From: an uncultured Campylobacter sp.
GTDB lineage: Bacteria; Campylobacterota; Campylobacteria; Campylobacterales; Campylobacteraceae
Assembly (NCBI RefSeq): GCF_938018145.1
Contig: NZ_CALIII010000201.1
Coordinates: forward strand, 1-5,860
Reading direction: 5' to 3'
DNA: 5,860 nt
Within the stretch, counting starts at the first letter, position 1. Every line of letters begins with the position of its first letter. The notes under the pieces are model-generated. The model was not told the origin of the DNA. It was given only the letters and a program-made list of their open reading frames with translations, and made no database searches. This document shows, piece after piece, positions 1 to 5,786 of this stretch. Made by a program: the position numbers and the translations under genes.

Positions 1-574
1 GCGTTTTTTGAGCGGCAAAGGTAAAATTTTTAGCGCGGCGATGATAGCGGGATATAACCTAGCTAGAATTTGCGCTTATATGCTACTTGGCTTTATTTTC
101 GGGTCGTTTGGCGGCGTATTTACGCTATCTCTTGCGGCGCGAGGCTACTTGTTTTTTGCCGTCGGCGTTTTTATGGCGGTTTTGGGCGTGGCGCTCATTA
201 GACGCGGGACGCTACTTAATTTCATCGAGAAAAACGCATTTTTATCCAAAATTTTAAACGAAAAAATGAAAGCCGCGATCGCAAAAAATAGCGTGCTCGG
301 GTTTTTGACGCTCGGGTTTTTAAACGGGCTACTGCCGTGCGGAGTGGTTTATTATTTTTTAGCTTTAGCGGTAGCTAGCGGCAGCGGGGCAAAGGGCGCG
401 GCGATCGCGGCTACGTTTGGCGTAGTTAGCTTTTTTGCGATGAGTTTTTACGCGCTGGTTTTAAAGGCCGCGAGCGAAAAATTTAAAAAACAGGCGCTAA
501 ATTTAAGCGGCGCGGCGATAATAATTTACGGAATTTATCTATCTTTTATAGGATTTACGGCGAGCAATGGATAA
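1..574 (+). CDS. TauE/SafE (UreH-like, DsbD_2-type) membrane protein, 5' partial
   Basis: The reading frame is open to the left edge, so the start lies outside the window; the TTG at 8 is probably just an internal Leu codon. About 190 residues remain, against roughly 220-240 expected for the family, so the N-terminal CxxxC-type half motif is missing here. Visible (TTG at 8 as residue 1): hydrophobic segments near 11-33, 44-64, 95-123, 130-153 and 165-183; a YNLARICAY segment typical of the family; and the hallmark NGLLPCGVVY with Pro110-Cys111 in a membrane helix. Relatives are annotated as sulfite exporter TauE/SafE, heavy-metal transport or DsbD-like proteins and often neighbour cbb3 oxidase or copper genes, so a role in metal or thiol handling for oxidase assembly is plausible but inferred. 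Its stop overlaps the sensor kinase start by 8 nt, suggesting one operon. Probably equivalent to Cj1493c of C. jejuni. Confidence 0.82.
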   Translation, partial: RFLSGKGKIFSAAMIAGYNLARICAYMLLGFIFGSFGGVFTLSLAARGYLFFAVGVFMAVLGVALIRRGTLLNFIEKNAFLSKILNEKMKAAIAKNSVLGFLTLGFLNGLLPCGVVYYFLALAVASGSGAKGAAIAATFGVVSFFAMSFYALVLKAASEKFKKQALNLSGAAIIIYGIYLSFIGFTASNG

Positions 575-1784
575 CATCAAAGAAAGATTTAGACAGTATC
601 AAGAGGCTATCGAGACCAGCAATATCGTCTCAAAGACCGACACAAACGGCACTATCACCTTCGTAAACGACGAGTTTTGTAAGATGTCGGGCTTTACGCG
701 CGAGGAGCTAATCGGCGCAAATCACAACATCGTGCGCCATCCCGAGGTGCCAAAGGAGGTTTTTGCGCGGCTTTGGGATACGATTTTAGCCAAAAAAGTG
801 CACAAAGGCACGATAAGAAACCGCACCAAAGACGGCCGCGACGTCTATCTAAACACGACTATCATCCCGATTTTGGATTTAAGCGGGCAGATCGAGGAGT
901 TTCTTGCGATCAGGTATGACGTGACGGACGTGATAAATTTAAACAACGAGCTTGAAAAGACGAAAAAAGAGCTGTTAAATTTAAACGAAAATCTCGAAAA
1001 CAGGGTCGCCGAGCAGACGGCCAAGCTCGTAAATTTAAACCAAAATCTAGAAAATTTGGTAAAAGCAGAGATCAAGAAAAACGAGGAAAAAACCAAAATG
1101 CTCTTTTTGCAGTCGCGTCTAGCCTCGATGGGCGAGATGATCGCAAACATCGCTCACCAGTGGCGCCAGCCGCTAAACGAGCTTAGCATCACGCTTTTTA
1201 AACTAAAAGAGAGCGTGAAGTCAAACGAGAAATTTGAAGCCGGCTACGAGCACGCAAAACGCGTGATAAAGGGCATGTCGCAGACGATCGAGGATTTTAG
1301 AAACTTTTTTAGCGTCGAGCGCGAGAGGGGACTTTTCTTGCCCTCGTCCGCGGTAGAAAACGCGCTAAAGATGGTGCAGGGAACCTACGAAAAAGAGGGC
1401 ATAGACGTAAATTTGGAGCTAAAAAGCGAAGGTCAAATTTACGGCTTTGAGTCGCAGCTTTGTCAGGCTGTGATTATCCTGCTTTCTAACGCCAAAGATG
1501 CGCTGGCAAATAAAAAAGACGATAAAAAAGTAACGCTAACGTTAGAAACAAAGGATAAATTTGCTATCATAAGAGTAACGGATAACGCCGGCGGTATAAA
1601 AGAGGAGATAATGGACAAGATTTTTGAGCCGTATTTCACTACCAAGCACCCGAGTGCAGGCACCGGTATCGGCCTATATATGCTAAAAAGCATAGCTAAA
1701 AATCACGGCGGAAGCGCCGGCGCTAAAAACGTAAAATTTGGAGCGGAATTTGAGATAAAGCTGCCGCTAAAGGATGAAAAATGA
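567..1784 (+). CDS. Cytoplasmic PAS-domain sensor histidine kinase (BumS-like)
   Basis: A 405-residue two-component sensor with no membrane helix or signal peptide, hence cytosolic. Domains in order: an Aer-like PAS domain about 15-120 (SGFTREEL, then [11 protein letters not shown] at 53-62); a long coiled coil about 122-180 containing an 18-residue tandem repeat; a dimerisation/H-box helix with [10 protein letters not shown], phospho-acceptor His197; and an HATPase_c domain about 260-402 with N-box Asn308, G1 DNAGG at 339-343, F-box FEPYF at 353-357 and G2 GTGIGL at 365-370. All ATP-binding boxes are present. The H-box is unusual: the residue after His is Gln rather than Glu/Asp, and position +4 is Gln. 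The start ATG overlaps the upstream gene by 8 nt, with only a weak, distant AGGA, suggesting translational coupling. It overlaps the response regulator by ATGA. Position and length fit Cj1492c (BumS), reported in C. jejuni as a butyrate-related sensor acting mainly as a phosphatase; orthology is inferred from synteny. Confidence 0.9.
   Translation: MDNIKERFRQYQEAIETSNIVSKTDTNGTITFVNDEFCKMSGFTREELIGANHNIVRHPEVPKEVFARLWDTILAKKVHKGTIRNRTKDGRDVYLNTTIIPILDLSGQIEEFLAIRYDVTDVINLNNELEKTKKELLNLNENLENRVAEQTAKLVNLNQNLENLVKAEIKKNEEKTKMLFLQSRLASMGEMIANIAHQWRQPLNELSITLFKLKESVKSNEKFEAGYEHAKRVIKGMSQTIEDFRNFFSVERERGLFLPSSAVENALKMVQGTYEKEGIDVNLELKSEGQIYGFESQLCQAVIILLSNAKDALANKKDDKKVTLTLETKDKFAIIRVTDNAGGIKEEIMDKIFEPYFTTKHPSAGTGIGLYMLKSIAKNHGGSAGAKNVKFGAEFEIKLPLKDEK
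972..1079 (+). repeat. Two 54-bp units coding an 18-residue coiled-coil repeat in the sensor kinase
   Basis: Units 972-1025 and 1026-1079 encode residues 136-153 and 154-171. The cores [10 protein letters not shown] and [10 protein letters not shown] match at 8 of 10 positions. At DNA level the 10-mer AAATTTAAAC occurs in register in both units (977 and 1031), with an earlier copy at 935, 42 nt (14 residues, two heptads) upstream. The 18-residue period (7+11) implies a stutter in the heptad pattern of the linker between the PAS domain and the H-box helix. The second halves of the units are diverged, so this is an old duplication or convergent coiled coil. Confidence 0.6.
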
Positions 1785-2458
1785 AAAAATTTAAAGAGCT
1801 AACGCTACTGCTAGTCGAGGACGAGGATGGCATAAGGGAGTCGATGCAAGAGGTTTTTGGCGGCGTATTTCAAAAGGTTATCTCGGCCTCAAACGGCGAC
1901 GAAGGTCTTAAGAAATTTAAAAAATTTAGCCCCGACATCGTGATAGCCGACATCATGATGCCTATCATGGACGGGCTTGAGATGTCAAGGCAGATAAAAG
2001 AGTTCTCAAAAAACACGCCAGTAGTGATCCTAAGCGCGTATAGCGAAAAGGAAAAACTACTAAAAGCTATCGACGTAGGCATCGATAAATACGTCATCAA
2101 GCCTATCGATATGGACGAGCTTTTCGTCATGCTGGAGCAGATCGTAAAAACCAAAATCATAGGCGCCGATATCATCGAGATTTCGGGCGGATATTCGTTT
2201 AATCAAACCAAAAAAGTGCTCGTAAAAAACGGCGTCGAGATCGCGCTAACCAAAAAAGAGCTGGCCTTTATCTCGCTTTTAGTTAAACGTATTGGCACGC
2301 TCGTTCTAACCGAAGAGATCAGAAACGTGGTGTGGTTTGGTGAAAAGGTAAACGATCCGGCCGTTAGGACATTTATCAAGCGAATACGCGATAAAGTGGG
2401 CGCCGGACTCATCAAAAACTCGCCCGGCCTAGGCTATAAAATAGAACTAAAAAAGTAA
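1781..2458 (+). CDS. OmpR/PhoB-type response regulator (BumR-like)
   Basis: A 225-residue DNA-binding response regulator, partner of the kinase whose stop it overlaps by 4 nt (ATGA). AAAGGA lies 6 nt upstream of the ATG. Receiver domain about 5-122: acidic pocket Glu13-Asp14, phospho-acceptor Asp57 in IADIMMP, Ser85 in VVILSAYS and Lys107 in YVIKP, so phosphorylation chemistry is intact. C-terminal winged helix about 138-222: ALTKKELAFISLLVKR and the recognition-helix/wing segment DPAVRTFIKRIRDKVG ending in SPGLGYKI, typical of Trans_reg_C. Length and domain order are normal for the family. The synteny counterpart in C. jejuni is Cj1491c (BumR). No target site is proven here; the nearby palindrome before ccoN is a candidate for testing. 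There is no membrane segment; it acts in the cytosol. Confidence 0.93.
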   Translation: MKKFKELTLLLVEDEDGIRESMQEVFGGVFQKVISASNGDEGLKKFKKFSPDIVIADIMMPIMDGLEMSRQIKEFSKNTPVVILSAYSEKEKLLKAIDVGIDKYVIKPIDMDELFVMLEQIVKTKIIGADIIEISGGYSFNQTKKVLVKNGVEIALTKKELAFISLLVKRIGTLVLTEEIRNVVWFGEKVNDPAVRTFIKRIRDKVGAGLIKNSPGLGYKIELKK

Positions 2459-2486
2459 AATTTAAAGTAGCGTAAATTTAAAACGA

Positions 2487-2506
2487 TTAAGCGATTTTGC
2501 GCTTAA
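2487..2506. repeat. Perfect 7-6-7 inverted repeat upstream of ccoN (candidate operator or weak terminator)
   Basis: TTAAGCG, a 6-nt spacer ATTTTG, then CGCTTAA: the arms are exact reverse complements. It lies 29-48 nt after the response regulator stop and about 50 nt before the ccoN ATG. With the proposed -10 at 2514-2519, it covers the -35 zone, where a dimeric regulator could bind. The following AATTTTAG tract is short, so it would make only a weak intrinsic terminator for the upstream genes. It is not an FNR box (TTGAT-N4-ATCAA). Confidence 0.5.
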
Positions 2507-2513
2507 ATTTTAG

Positions 2514-2519
2514 TAAAAT
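2514..2519 (+). promoter_or_regulatory. Putative -10 element of the ccoNOQP promoter
   Basis: TAAAAT matches the sigma-70 -10 consensus TATAAT at 5 of 6 positions and sits in an AT-rich stretch with a T-run (ATTTTAG) just upstream, the pattern of Campylobacter promoters, which lack a strong -35. Transcription would start near 2526, leaving a leader of about 30 nt with a well-placed ribosome site. A second TAAAAT at 2533-2538 would start transcription within the Shine-Dalgarno and is less likely. The rest of the 2459-2556 gap is AT-rich, carries two AAATTTAAA words 16 nt apart (2458 and 2474), and shows no ORF. Confidence 0.45.
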
Positions 2520-2542
2520 AACATTTTCGTAATAAAATAAAC

Positions 2543-2550
2543 AAAGGAGG
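2543..2550 (+). promoter_or_regulatory. Strong Shine-Dalgarno of ccoN
   Basis: AAAGGAGG, a near-complete anti-16S match, with 6 nt to the ATG at 2557. This fixes the ccoN start and predicts efficient translation. Confidence 0.85.
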
Positions 2551-2556
2551 ATATCG

Positions 2557-4038
2557 ATGCGACTAGACAGGGCGCTAAGCTACGACTACACGGTCGCCAA
2601 GTATTTTATGTTCGCGACGATACTGTTTGGGATAGTCGGCATGGGTATAGGCGTGCTGATAGCCTTTCAGATGGCATATCCCGATCTAAACTATCTCGCG
2701 GGCGAATACGGCACCTTTAGCCGCCTAAGACCGCTACACACGGCGGGCGTGATATTTGGATTTATGCTTTCGGGCGTTTTTGCGACGTGGTACTATATCG
2801 GACAGAGGGTTTTAAAAGTCTCGATGAGCGAGTCGCCGTTTTTGATGACGGTGGGCAAGCTGCACTTTTGGATATATATGCTGGTTATGGCAGGCGGCGT
2901 ATTTAGCCTACTTGCCGGCGTTAGCACGTCAAAAGAGTACGCCGAGCTAGAGTGGCCGCTAGATATCGGCGTGGTCGTGCTTTGGGTGCTTTGGGGCGTT
3001 AGTATATTCGGCCTTATCGGTATCCGCCGCGAGAGGACGCTTTATATCTCGGTTTGGTATTTTATCGCGACGTTTTTAGGTATCGCGATGCTTTATCTGT
3101 TTAACAACATGGCCGTGCCGACCAAGCTGGTTTCGGGATACGGCAACTGGTGGCACTCGGTCTCGATGTACGCCGGAGCCAACGACGCGCTAGTGCAGTG
3201 GTGGTACGGGCATAACGCCGTGGCGTTCGTGTTTACCGTGCCGATAATCGCTCAAATTTACTATTTCCTTCCTAAAGAGAGCGGTCAGCCGATATTTTCT
3301 TACAAGCTTTCGATTTTCTCGTTTTGGAGCCTCATGTTCCTTTACCTCTGGGCTGGCGGACACCATCTGATCTACTCTGCGGTGCCTGACTGGATGCAGA
3401 CTATGGGTTCTGTGTTTTCGGTGGTTTTGATACTGCCGTCTTGGGGTTCAGCTATAAATATGCTTCTAACGATGCGCGGCGAGTGGCAGCAGCTTAGAGA
3501 AAATCCTCTTATCAAATTTATGATTTTAGGCTCGACGTTTTATATGTTTTCGACTCTTGAAGGGCCGATTTTAGCGATCAAGTCCGTAAACGCTCTAGCG
3601 CACTTTACCGACTGGGTGCCGGGTCACGTGCACGACGGTACGCTAGGCTGGGTCGGCTTTATGACGATGGCGGCGCTTTATCACATGACGCCTCGCGTAT
3701 TTAAACGCGAAATTTACTCGAAATCCTTGATGGAAACTCAGTTTTGGATACAGACTATCGGCATCGTGCTTTATTTTTCATCGATGTGGATCGCGGGCAT
3801 CACGCAGGGTATGATGTGGCGCGCGACCGACGAATACGGAAATTTGGCCTATTCGTTTATCGATACGGTGATAAATATCGTGCCGTACTACTGGATCAGA
3901 GCCGTGGGCGGACTGCTCTATCTGCTAGGATTTTTCATCTTTGTTTATAATATCTACAAGAGTTTTGGCGCCAAAGCGCTCGAAAAAGAGCCGCTAAGCG
4001 CAAGTCCTGCGGGCGTAAAGGAGGTTGCTAATGTTTAG
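2557..4038 (+). CDS. ccoN: cbb3-type cytochrome c oxidase subunit I (CcoN)
   Basis: Catalytic subunit of the high-affinity terminal oxidase in the inner membrane: reduces O2 to water at a heme b3-CuB centre and pumps protons, with electrons coming from CcoO/CcoP. It has 493 residues, a normal length, with about 12 hydrophobic helices. Ligands that can be read: His61 (RPLHT) and His359 for low-spin heme b; His357 (PGHVHDG) for heme b3; His219 (WYGHN), His269 and His270 (AGGHH) for CuB; and Tyr263, six residues before His269, at the position of the cross-linked active-site Tyr of cbb3 enzymes. The assignments follow the known subunit I pattern of the C family. It starts at an ATG with AAAGGAGG and a candidate promoter upstream. 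The C-terminal tail about 470-493 is charged and soluble. The end overlaps ccoO by 8 nt. No missing residue or frameshift was seen. Confidence 0.98.
   Translation: MRLDRALSYDYTVAKYFMFATILFGIVGMGIGVLIAFQMAYPDLNYLAGEYGTFSRLRPLHTAGVIFGFMLSGVFATWYYIGQRVLKVSMSESPFLMTVGKLHFWIYMLVMAGGVFSLLAGVSTSKEYAELEWPLDIGVVVLWVLWGVSIFGLIGIRRERTLYISVWYFIATFLGIAMLYLFNNMAVPTKLVSGYGNWWHSVSMYAGANDALVQWWYGHNAVAFVFTVPIIAQIYYFLPKESGQPIFSYKLSIFSFWSLMFLYLWAGGHHLIYSAVPDWMQTMGSVFSVVLILPSWGSAINMLLTMRGEWQQLRENPLIKFMILGSTFYMFSTLEGPILAIKSVNALAHFTDWVPGHVHDGTLGWVGFMTMAALYHMTPRVFKREIYSKSLMETQFWIQTIGIVLYFSSMWIAGITQGMMWRATDEYGNLAYSFIDTVINIVPYYWIRAVGGLLYLLGFFIFVYNIYKSFGAKALEKEPLSASPAGVKEVANV
4017..4024 (+). promoter_or_regulatory. Shine-Dalgarno inside ccoN that sets the ccoO start
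   Basis: AAAGGAGG lies in the last codons of ccoN, 6 nt before the ATG at 4031. It directly abuts the in-frame TTG at 4025 (0 nt spacing), which rules that TTG out as start. It is the same octamer and same spacing as at ccoN, suggesting matched translation of the two core subunits. Confidence 0.8.
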
Positions 4039-4696
4039 TTGGTTAGAAAAAAATCCCTTCTTTTTCGCGGTTATGGTTTTTGTAATCATCGCTTATGCGG
4101 GCGTGATTGAGATTTTGCCTGATTTTGCCAACAGGGCTAGGCCGCTTGAGGGCACCAAGCCGCCGACGGTTTTGCAGCTTGCGGGTAAACACGTGTATAT
4201 GAAAGATAGCTGTAACGCCTGCCACACGCAGCAAATTCGCCCTTTTAAGGCCGAGACCGATAGATACGGCATGTATTCGCTTAGCGGCGAGTATGCGTTT
4301 GATCGTCCGCATCTTTGGGGATCAAAGAGAACCGGCCCCGATCTTTGGCGCGTGGGTAACTACCGCACTACCGACTGGCACGAAAATCACATGAAAGAGC
4401 CGACGTCTGTGGTGCCCGGTTCTATAATGCCTGCTTATAAGCATCACTTTAGCAACAACGCCGACATCGAGACGGCATACGGCGAAGCGGTAACGACGAA
4501 AAAGGTATTTGGCGTACCGTACGACGTAGAGGGCATGCCAAAACTCGGCACCTACGAGGAAGCGCAAGCGGCCGCCAAAGAAGAAGCCGCCGCTATAGTT
4601 GAAGAGATGAAGGATGAAGAGGTCAAAAAGGCCTTTGAGCGCGGAGAGATCCGCGAGATAGTGGCGCTCATCGCCTATCTAAATAGCTTAAAATAG
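4031..4696 (+). CDS. ccoO: cbb3-type cytochrome c oxidase subunit II, monoheme cytochrome c (CcoO)
   Basis: Membrane-anchored c-type cytochrome that relays electrons from CcoP to CcoN; its heme domain faces the periplasm. From the ATG at 4031 it has 221 residues, beginning MFSWLEKNPFFF, a start typical of Campylobacter CcoO; the frame also opens at TTG 4025, but the ribosome site favours 4031. Uncleaved anchor helix about 9-30; heme motif CNACH at 61-65 followed by TQQIRPF; family signatures GPDLWRVG at 102-109 and DWHENH at 115-120; distal heme ligand Met133 in PGSIMPAY. Residues about 174-206 form an Ala/Glu/Lys-rich helical, probably coiled region before the last helix. The start overlaps the ccoN end by 8 nt, and ccoQ follows after 8 nt, so the genes are co-transcribed. 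Confidence 0.97.
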   Translation: MFSWLEKNPFFFAVMVFVIIAYAGVIEILPDFANRARPLEGTKPPTVLQLAGKHVYMKDSCNACHTQQIRPFKAETDRYGMYSLSGEYAFDRPHLWGSKRTGPDLWRVGNYRTTDWHENHMKEPTSVVPGSIMPAYKHHFSNNADIETAYGEAVTTKKVFGVPYDVEGMPKLGTYEEAQAAAKEEAAAIVEEMKDEEVKKAFERGEIREIVALIAYLNSLK

Positions 4697-4704
4697 GCGA
4701 ATTT

Positions 4705-4926
4705 ATGGATGCGCAGACTCTAAGAGATATCCAAGGATACGGAGCTTTTATCTTTCTAGCCGTGTGCGCCGCGCTTCTTTACGGATACTATTTTCATCTA
4801 TATAGATCCGAAAAGAGCGGCAGGCGAGACTACGAAAGATACTCCGACCTCGCCCTAAAAGACGGTATCGACGAGGAAATTTTAGAGTCTGCGTCCGTGG
4901 ACAAAAACGCTAAAAAGGAAAAATAA
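4705..4926 (+). CDS. ccoQ: cbb3-type cytochrome c oxidase subunit IV (CcoQ)
   Basis: A small 73-residue subunit between ccoO and ccoP, the standard position. It has one transmembrane helix about 12-32 (GAFIFLAVCAALLYGYYF) followed by a charged cytoplasmic tail beginning HLYRSEKSGRRDYERYSDLA. CcoQ has no cofactor; in other bacteria it stabilises the oxidase or the association of CcoP with the core. The ribosome site is poor (only TAGG around 4694-4697, overlapping the ccoO stop), unlike the AAAGGAGG of ccoN and ccoO, so translation probably relies on coupling to ccoO. Its TAA shares one base with the ccoP ATG. The identity rests on position, the helix and the tail rather than on strong motifs, but the fit is good. 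Confidence 0.92.
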   Translation: MDAQTLRDIQGYGAFIFLAVCAALLYGYYFHLYRSEKSGRRDYERYSDLALKDGIDEEILESASVDKNAKKEK

Positions 4927-5786
4927 TGCAATGGTTTAACTTGGGAGACGACGTAAATTTACTCGCTCTCGTCGGCGCAGTCGCTATCGTCGCGCTAACG
5001 GCGTTCGTGGCGGGCAAATACGTAAGGCAGATGAAAGTCGCCAAAGAGGGCGGCGAGCTTAGCGAGCATAGCTGGGACGGCATAGGCGAGTACAAAAACC
5101 CTCTGCCGCTGGGCTGGGCGGTCGTTTACGTGCTGGTTATCGTTTGGGCTTTGTGGTATATGCTCGCGGGCTATCCGCTAAACTCCTACTCGCAAATCGG
5201 CGAATACAACGAGGAAGTCGCCGCCGCAAACGCCAAATTTGAAAAAAGCTTCGCAAATCCGGACGCCAAGACGCTTCACGCGATGGGCGAGAGCGTGTTT
5301 TTGGTGCAGTGCTCGGCCTGCCACGGTATCACCGGCGACGGCATAAACGGCAAGGCCGCAGATCTAGCGGTTTGGGGTAGCGAAGAGGGGATCTATAACG
5401 CGATAATAAACGGCTCAAAAGGCCTTGAGTACCCGATGGGCGAGATGCCTGCGGGCATGGCTGACGAGGAGGGCGCAAAAGCGATCGCGGCCTACATCGC
5501 TAAAGAAATTTCTGGCATAAAAAAGACCAAAAACGAAAATTTGGTAGCTAGCGGCAAGGAGCTATTTGCGGCGTGCGCAGCCTGCCACGGCGAGGACGGC
5601 AAAGGCATGGAGGGCAACTCTCCTGATCTATCTAAATACGGCACGGCGTCCTTTGTCGAGGACGTGTTGCAGCGCGGTAAAAAGGGCGCTATCGGTACGA
5701 TGCCTAAATTTAGCGACGGCAGGCTAAACGCCTTGCAGCAAAAAGCCGTCGGCGAGTACGTCATCTCGCTTTCTAAAGGAGAATAA
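4926..5786 (+). CDS. ccoP: cbb3-type cytochrome c oxidase subunit III, diheme cytochrome c (CcoP)
   Basis: Membrane-bound diheme cytochrome that accepts electrons from soluble cytochrome c or the bc1 complex and passes them to CcoO. It has 286 residues. The N-terminal FixP_N-like part has two hydrophobic segments, about 11-31 and 62-82, joined by the family signature HSWDGIGEYKNPLPLGW (48-64). The first cytochrome c domain has CSACH at 129-133 and ligand Met174 (GEMPAG); the second has CAACH at 217-221 and ligand Met259 (GTMPKF). Both hemes have complete ligand sets. AAGGA sits 6 nt before the ATG, which shares one base with the ccoQ stop. The next gene begins immediately after the ccoP TAA. 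No truncation was seen. Confidence 0.97.
   Translation: MQWFNLGDDVNLLALVGAVAIVALTAFVAGKYVRQMKVAKEGGELSEHSWDGIGEYKNPLPLGWAVVYVLVIVWALWYMLAGYPLNSYSQIGEYNEEVAAANAKFEKSFANPDAKTLHAMGESVFLVQCSACHGITGDGINGKAADLAVWGSEEGIYNAIINGSKGLEYPMGEMPAGMADEEGAKAIAAYIAKEISGIKKTKNENLVASGKELFAACAACHGEDGKGMEGNSPDLSKYGTASFVEDVLQRGKKGAIGTMPKFSDGRLNALQQKAVGEYVISLSKGE

Noticed and set aside
8..10. TTG as the true start of the first gene
   Set aside because: The frame stays open to base 2, no ribosome site is visible, and the product would lack the N-terminal part expected for the family.
2458..2479. AAATTTA-N8-TAAATTT inverted repeat after the response regulator as an intrinsic terminator
   Set aside because: The stem is pure A/T and not followed by a clear T-tract; the word is common throughout the window.
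2459..2556. FNR-type box, riboswitch or small RNA in the gap before ccoN
   Set aside because: No TTGAT-N4-ATCAA match, and the predicted leader is only about 30 nt, too short for a riboswitch; no RNA gene signature was seen.
3744..3950. Same-strand alternative-frame ORF inside ccoN
   Set aside because: It overlaps conserved CcoN helices, has no ribosome site, and its translation (Arg- and Asp-rich) resembles nothing I recognise.
4025..4030. Upstream TTG start for ccoO (adding two residues)
   Set aside because: The TTG directly abuts AAAGGAGG with no spacing, while the ATG at 4031 has ideal spacing and gives the usual MFSWLEKNPFFF start.
4043..4312. Reverse-strand open frame within ccoO (and a similar one at 4322-4567)
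   Set aside because: Basic, low-complexity translations opposite a conserved cytochrome gene; no independent coding evidence.
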